A DNA stretch of 7,904 bases, taken from Nitrosomonas sp. UBA6494 (GTDB lineage Bacteria; Pseudomonadota; Gammaproteobacteria; Burkholderiales; Nitrosomonadaceae). Made by a program: the position numbers and the translations under genes. The notes under the pieces were generated by a model, which was not told where the DNA came from, made no database searches, and was given only the letters and a program-made list of their open reading frames with translations. Location of the stretch: contig DJMI01000055.1 in assembly GCA_002435335.1 (NCBI GenBank), positions 24,292 through 32,195 on the forward strand, given 5' to 3'. Positions 5,894-7,904 of the stretch are shown piece after piece; position 1 is the stretch's first letter, and each line of letters starts with the position of its first letter.

Positions 5894-5918
5894 CTGGCCA
5901 TTGGAAAACGCTTTTGAG

Positions 5919-6010
5919 GTAACCGATGCAAGGCAAAAACGGGCGAAAAAGCGCAGTTTATGTCTAATAAATAAGCATTTTGAGCTTGTTTTTTACGTCG
6001 CAGCGGCAAC
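5919..6010. repeat. Second, diverged copy of the palindromic core between yqeY and dnaG
   Basis: Positions 5930-5997 align without gaps to 1585-1652, with about 51 of 68 bases identical by my count. AAAAACGGGC (5935-5944) can pair as RNA with GCTTGTTTTT (5984-5993), using two G-U pairs. Outside this, GTAACCGATGC (5919-5929) pairs imperfectly with GCAGCGGCAAC (6000-6010). The outer TTAAGG ends and the GAGACCTTTGCA motif of the first copy are absent, so this is either a remnant or a shorter relative. It is transcribed if rpsU-yqeY-dnaG form one mRNA. Confidence 0.6.
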
Positions 6011-6034
6011 GCAGATAGCTTTTCTACGATCTGC
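6011..6034. repeat. Short inverted repeat at the right edge of the yqeY-dnaG palindrome
   Basis: GCAGAT (6011-6016) and ATCTGC (6029-6034) are exact complements with 12 bases between them. No T run follows on the plus strand, so it is not an intrinsic terminator for yqeY. It may belong to the adjacent repeat element. Confidence 0.35.
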
Positions 6035-6049
6035 TAGGTTCATCACAGT

Positions 6050-6078
6050 TTTAAGAATTAACATTCTTTATTTATACT
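6050..6078 (+). promoter_or_regulatory. Possible weak dnaG promoter
   Basis: TATACT (6073-6078, 5 of 6) follows TTTAAG (6050-6055, 3 of 6) at 17 bases. A transcript from here would start near 6085 and give a leader of about 23 bases before the dnaG ATG. The region is AT-rich, so a chance match is possible. Confidence 0.3.
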
Positions 6079-6107
6079 TGAAGCAGTTTTTTTACAGCTT
6101 CCGGTAA

Positions 6108-7904
6108 ATGATCCCGCACTCGTTCATTGATGATTTGCTCAATAGCATTGATATTGTGGATGCGATTGATCGACATGTACCCTTAAAAAAAGCCGGCGCC
6201 AATTATATTGCGTGCTGTCCGTTTCATAGCGAAAAAACACCTTCGTTTACCGTCAGTCCCACCAAGCAGTTTTATCATTGTTTCGGTTGCGGCGCGCATG
6301 GTAATGCAATCAATTTCATGATCGAATACAGTGGATTGAGTTTTGTCGAGGCGGTGCGTGATTTGGCGGCTTCGATGGGTATGCCGGTGCCAGAGGAGAC
6401 GGCATCTGCTTCGGCTTCTCATTCTGGCGTAGACATGAAAGGAAATTCTGTAGCAAATGCTCGAATTGGTGATAGTGACATATCGTCACAAGATTTATTC
6501 GCTGCCTTGCAGACCGCCACGCGTTTTTACCGAGAACAGTTAAAAACCTCAGAAAAAGCGATTGCATATCTCAAAAAGCGCGGCTTATCCGGTAAAACAG
6601 CAGTGCAGTTTGCGATAGGGTATGCTCCTGCGGGTTGGCAGAATCTGGAGGCGGTATTTTTAGATTACGCTGACGCAAGGACACGGCAAATCTTGATGCA
6701 AGCCGGGTTGATCATCATTAATGATGAAGGCAAAGCATACGATCGCTTTCGTGATCGCATCATGTTTCCCATTTTGAATCAAAAAGGTCAAATTGTGGGT
6801 TTCGGCGGGCGTGTCCTGGCTCAGGAGGAGCCGAAGTACTTGAATTCGCCTGAAACTGCTTTATTTGAAAAGGGGCATGAGTTGTACAATTTTTTCTCCG
6901 CTCGGCGTGCCATTCGTGATGCAGGTTGCGCGATCGTCGTCGAGGGTTATATGGATGTTATCGCACTGGCAGAGCATGGGATCAATTATGCAGTTGCTTC
7001 TTTAGGGACAGCGACGACCGGATTTCATATTCAAAGATTGTTGCGTCAAACAGATCATATTATTTTTTCCTTTGATGGAGATAAAGCCGGAAGAAAAGCT
7101 GCTTGGCGCGCACTCGAAAATAGTCTGGCGTTGTTGAGGGACGGTAAGCTATTGAGTTTCTTGTTCTTGCCTGAAGGAGAGGATCCCGATAGTTTTGTAA
7201 TAAAGTATGGCAAGGAAGCTTTCGAACACCAGTTGAAGCAAACGATTCCGTTATCGGAATTCCTTTTTAAGGAGTTGTGTGCGGGAATCAATTTGCGTAC
7301 GGACGAAGGCCGTGCCAAGCTGATTCATGAGGTAAAACCTTTATTGCAACAAGTTGCGGCACCTGCGTTATCGCTAATTTTAGTAAGACGTTTGAGCGAA
7401 TTAAGCGGCATGAGTGAAAATGAATTGAAAGACGTTTTGCAAATCAATCAGAAGCATCGTACGCCAGAGAAAAAAAGTTCGCACAAGCGTCGGCTTGTAA
7501 CGCCTTACCGTTGGTTGATTTTAATGTTGTTGAACAACCCCGGTTATAGGGATAGATTGGATAGGGGATTGCTCGAAGCGATCAATGAAAATTCCGAAGA
7601 AATCGCTGCGTTAAAGAGCCTGATTGTTTTTCTTGAGCAGCAACCCCATATGGCTGTCAATACGTCGGCATTCTCATTGCTTGCGCAGTTGCAGGATAAT
7701 CCTTATCGCACATTATTCGAAGAAGTCCAGAGTGAAACGCTAAAATGGGATAATGCCATTGATTTGGAAGCTGAATTCTCCGGTGCGCTGGAGAAGTTGC
7801 AACAATTGCAGCGCAATAAGCGGATTGCTGAATTATATAATAAGCCGTTGAATATGTTGAGTGAAGAGGAAAGGCGCGAGCTGCAACAATTGGCTAGCGT
7901 TAAA
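6108..7904 (+). CDS. dnaG: DNA primase DnaG, open to the window edge
   Basis: DnaG makes the RNA primers for lagging-strand synthesis and works with the replicative helicase DnaB. From the ATG at 6108 I read 599 codons with no stop. That is about full length for this family, so little should be missing. The N-terminal zinc domain carries the Cys-His-Cys-Cys ligands at 37, 40, 58 and 61 (CPFHSEKTPSF, then YHCFGCGAHG). A polar, Ser/Ala-rich linker spans about 97-128. The RNA polymerase core follows, with FRDRIMFPI, VGFGGRVL and KYLNSPET, then the Toprim catalytic Glu279 in EGYMDV and Asp323/Asp325 in FDGD. The helicase-binding C-terminal domain begins near 461, after a basic segment. No Shine-Dalgarno sequence precedes the ATG (CTTCCGGTAA), fitting low primase synthesis. 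The start matches the IP.SFI.DLL opening expected in betaproteobacteria. rpoD usually follows, beyond the window. Confidence 0.96.
   Translation, partial: MIPHSFIDDLLNSIDIVDAIDRHVPLKKAGANYIACCPFHSEKTPSFTVSPTKQFYHCFGCGAHGNAINFMIEYSGLSFVEAVRDLAASMGMPVPEETASASASHSGVDMKGNSVANARIGDSDISSQDLFAALQTATRFYREQLKTSEKAIAYLKKRGLSGKTAVQFAIGYAPAGWQNLEAVFLDYADARTRQILMQAGLIIINDEGKAYDRFRDRIMFPILNQKGQIVGFGGRVLAQEEPKYLNSPETALFEKGHELYNFFSARRAIRDAGCAIVVEGYMDVIALAEHGINYAVASLGTATTGFHIQRLLRQTDHIIFSFDGDKAGRKAAWRALENSLALLRDGKLLSFLFLPEGEDPDSFVIKYGKEAFEHQLKQTIPLSEFLFKELCAGINLRTDEGRAKLIHEVKPLLQQVAAPALSLILVRRLSELSGMSENELKDVLQINQKHRTPEKKSSHKRRLVTPYRWLILMLLNNPGYRDRLDRGLLEAINENSEEIAALKSLIVFLEQQPHMAVNTSAFSLLAQLQDNPYRTLFEEVQSETLKWDNAIDLEAEFSGALEKLQQLQRNKRIAELYNKPLNMLSEEERRELQQLASVK

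Noticed and set aside
5901..6107. 68-codon plus-strand open frame between yqeY and dnaG
   Set aside because: It overlaps the diverged palindrome copy, lacks a Shine-Dalgarno sequence and resembles no family; it ends just before dnaG by chance.
7055..7318. Minus-strand open frame inside dnaG
   Set aside because: It is the complement of the conserved Toprim-coding region of dnaG and has no features of its own.
1..7904. CRISPR arrays, tRNA or rRNA genes, toxin-antitoxin or phage genes
   Set aside because: None was found: there are no regularly spaced direct repeats, no cloverleaf-like sequence that I could recognise, and no matching open frames.

Overview
The window looks like a chromosomal segment of a moderately AT-rich betaproteobacterium. 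The primase and S21 sequences, the gene order rpsU-yqeY-dnaG, and a palindromic intergenic repeat that I recall from Nitrosomonas genomes all point to the Nitrosomonadaceae. The genus is an inference from memory; no search was possible.

Layout. Positions 1-64 (minus) hold the first 21 codons of a gene that leaves the window, with a very good ribosome binding site. Its N-terminus resembles PAS-containing, Aer-type chemotaxis receptors. Positions 65-345 are AT-rich intergenic DNA with a probable promoter for that gene and a hairpin that may end the next one. Positions 346-798 (minus) encode a small YbaN/DUF454 inner-membrane protein. A short divergent control region (about 799-977) carries two perfect palindromes around a consensus -10 box. 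It leads into a secreted FKBP-type prolyl isomerase (975/978-1415, plus). Positions 1435-1730 are a non-coding nested palindromic element of MITE type. Next comes a 1062-residue AsmA-like DUF748 envelope protein with a degenerate OmpA-like tail (1754-4942, plus).

The right third is the macromolecular-synthesis cluster. rpsU (5140-5352) has a promoter with a GC-rich discriminator and a possible leader hairpin. yqeY (5447-5893) follows, and then dnaG (6108 to the window edge, open for all 599 codons). A hairpin after rpsU could reduce read-through. yqeY and dnaG lack recognisable Shine-Dalgarno sequences while rpsU has one, so the cluster seems built for much S21 and little primase. A second, diverged copy of the palindromic core lies between yqeY and dnaG, and a possible weak dnaG promoter overlaps the DNA just after it.

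The genes belong to ordinary conserved families and I see no new defence or metabolic system. The most interesting material is non-coding. The two palindrome copies align without gaps over 68 bp and differ at paired positions in ways that keep the stem. The 1435-1730 copy separates the FKBP gene from the DUF748 gene and may supply or block its transcription.
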